A DNA stretch of 64,000 nt from Litorivita pollutaquae (GTDB taxonomy: Bacteria; Pseudomonadota; Alphaproteobacteria; Rhodobacterales; Rhodobacteraceae), in NCBI RefSeq assembly GCF_003205515.1, contig NZ_KZ826481.1, positions 476,660-540,659 of the forward strand, written 5' to 3'. The notes beneath the pieces are model-generated. The model was not told the origin of the DNA. It searched no databases and saw nothing but the letters and a program-made list of their open reading frames with translations. Shown one piece after another: positions 63,971 through 64,000 of this stretch (its first letter is position 1; every line of letters begins with the position of its first letter). Position numbers and translations under genes: made by a program.

Positions 63971-64000
63971 GCACAGCGCTGGCCGACTTGATCAAAGCCC
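63967..64000 (+). CDS. First codons of the gene after lgt, probably a MidA-type SAM-dependent methyltransferase
   Basis: An ATG overlapping the lgt stop opens [11 protein letters not shown], which continues past the window end. In alphaproteobacteria the gene after lgt usually encodes a MidA/NDUFAF7-type methyltransferase starting in this manner. The identification rests on that gene order and 11 residues. Confidence 0.5.
   Translation, partial: MSTALADLIKA

Overview
The window reads as chromosomal DNA of an alphaproteobacterium of the order Rhodobacterales (Roseobacter-like). The pointers are a VPLPA-CTERM protein, tandem DUF6455 proteins, the GatCAB/AspRS pair, high GC with GGC/GCC-rich codons, and the lgt order. 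I cannot name a genus. It is densely coded with short gaps and many start/stop overlaps. I see no rRNA, tRNA, IS element, prophage or CRISPR array.

Layout. 1-2764: partial gatC, a UPF0173 hydrolase, tadA and an RluB-type pseudouridine synthase. 2881-11213: a co-directional block with a TerC-family membrane protein, a 27-residue membrane ORF, XpaC-like and TelA proteins, a DUF2927 lipoprotein, an OYE-type flavin oxidoreductase, an SPFH protein ending in a GYF_2 domain, an NTF2-like protein and a membrane zinc-ribbon protein. Its composition recalls the membrane/tellurite-stress operons of Bacillus (yceC-H, ydjFGHI). 11232-12988: nitroreductase, dtd and a PhnA-domain protein. 13143-22675: a type I secretion locus (membrane fusion protein, ABC transporter, TolC-like lipoprotein) and its probable substrate, a BapA-type adhesin with about ten Ig-like repeats. 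A perfect 18-bp palindrome lies upstream of the adhesin. 23178-25890: an NMT1/SsuA-type ABC importer.

25903-38579 is a complete nitrate uptake and assimilation regulon on the minus strand: nasT-nasS, then nrtA-nrtB-nrtCD (two ATPases in one chain), a FAD electron-transfer protein, nasA, a TrpD2-like protein and cysG. Between nasS and nrtA the sequence spells out an ANTAR-type leader: two hexaloop hairpins with A1/G4 loops, the second overlapping the 5' arm of an intrinsic terminator. This fits NasT-mediated antitermination relieved by nitrate through NasS. No nirB/nirD is present, although siroheme synthase is.

38714-49792 and onward holds shorter units: PagL-type lipid A deacylase, a DUF4405 cytochrome-like protein, two tandem DUF6455 four-cysteine proteins under a perfect FNR box, an M48 peptidase lipoprotein, DUF167, a second nitroreductase, an EI24 protein, a VPLPA-CTERM protein preceded by a perfect CtrA-type site, methylmalonyl-CoA epimerase, a response regulator, a GNAT acetyltransferase, a DUF1501/DUF1800 pair and a hemerythrin. 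52044-64000: aspS, carB, a small HTH-like regulator with its own operator-like repeats, tdk, the ybjN-proC-csaA-dehydrogenase operon, DUF1801, ubiK, lgt and the first codons of the next gene. A GC-rich intergenic repeat occurs three times, at about 1.05 kb and twice in inverted orientation before carB.
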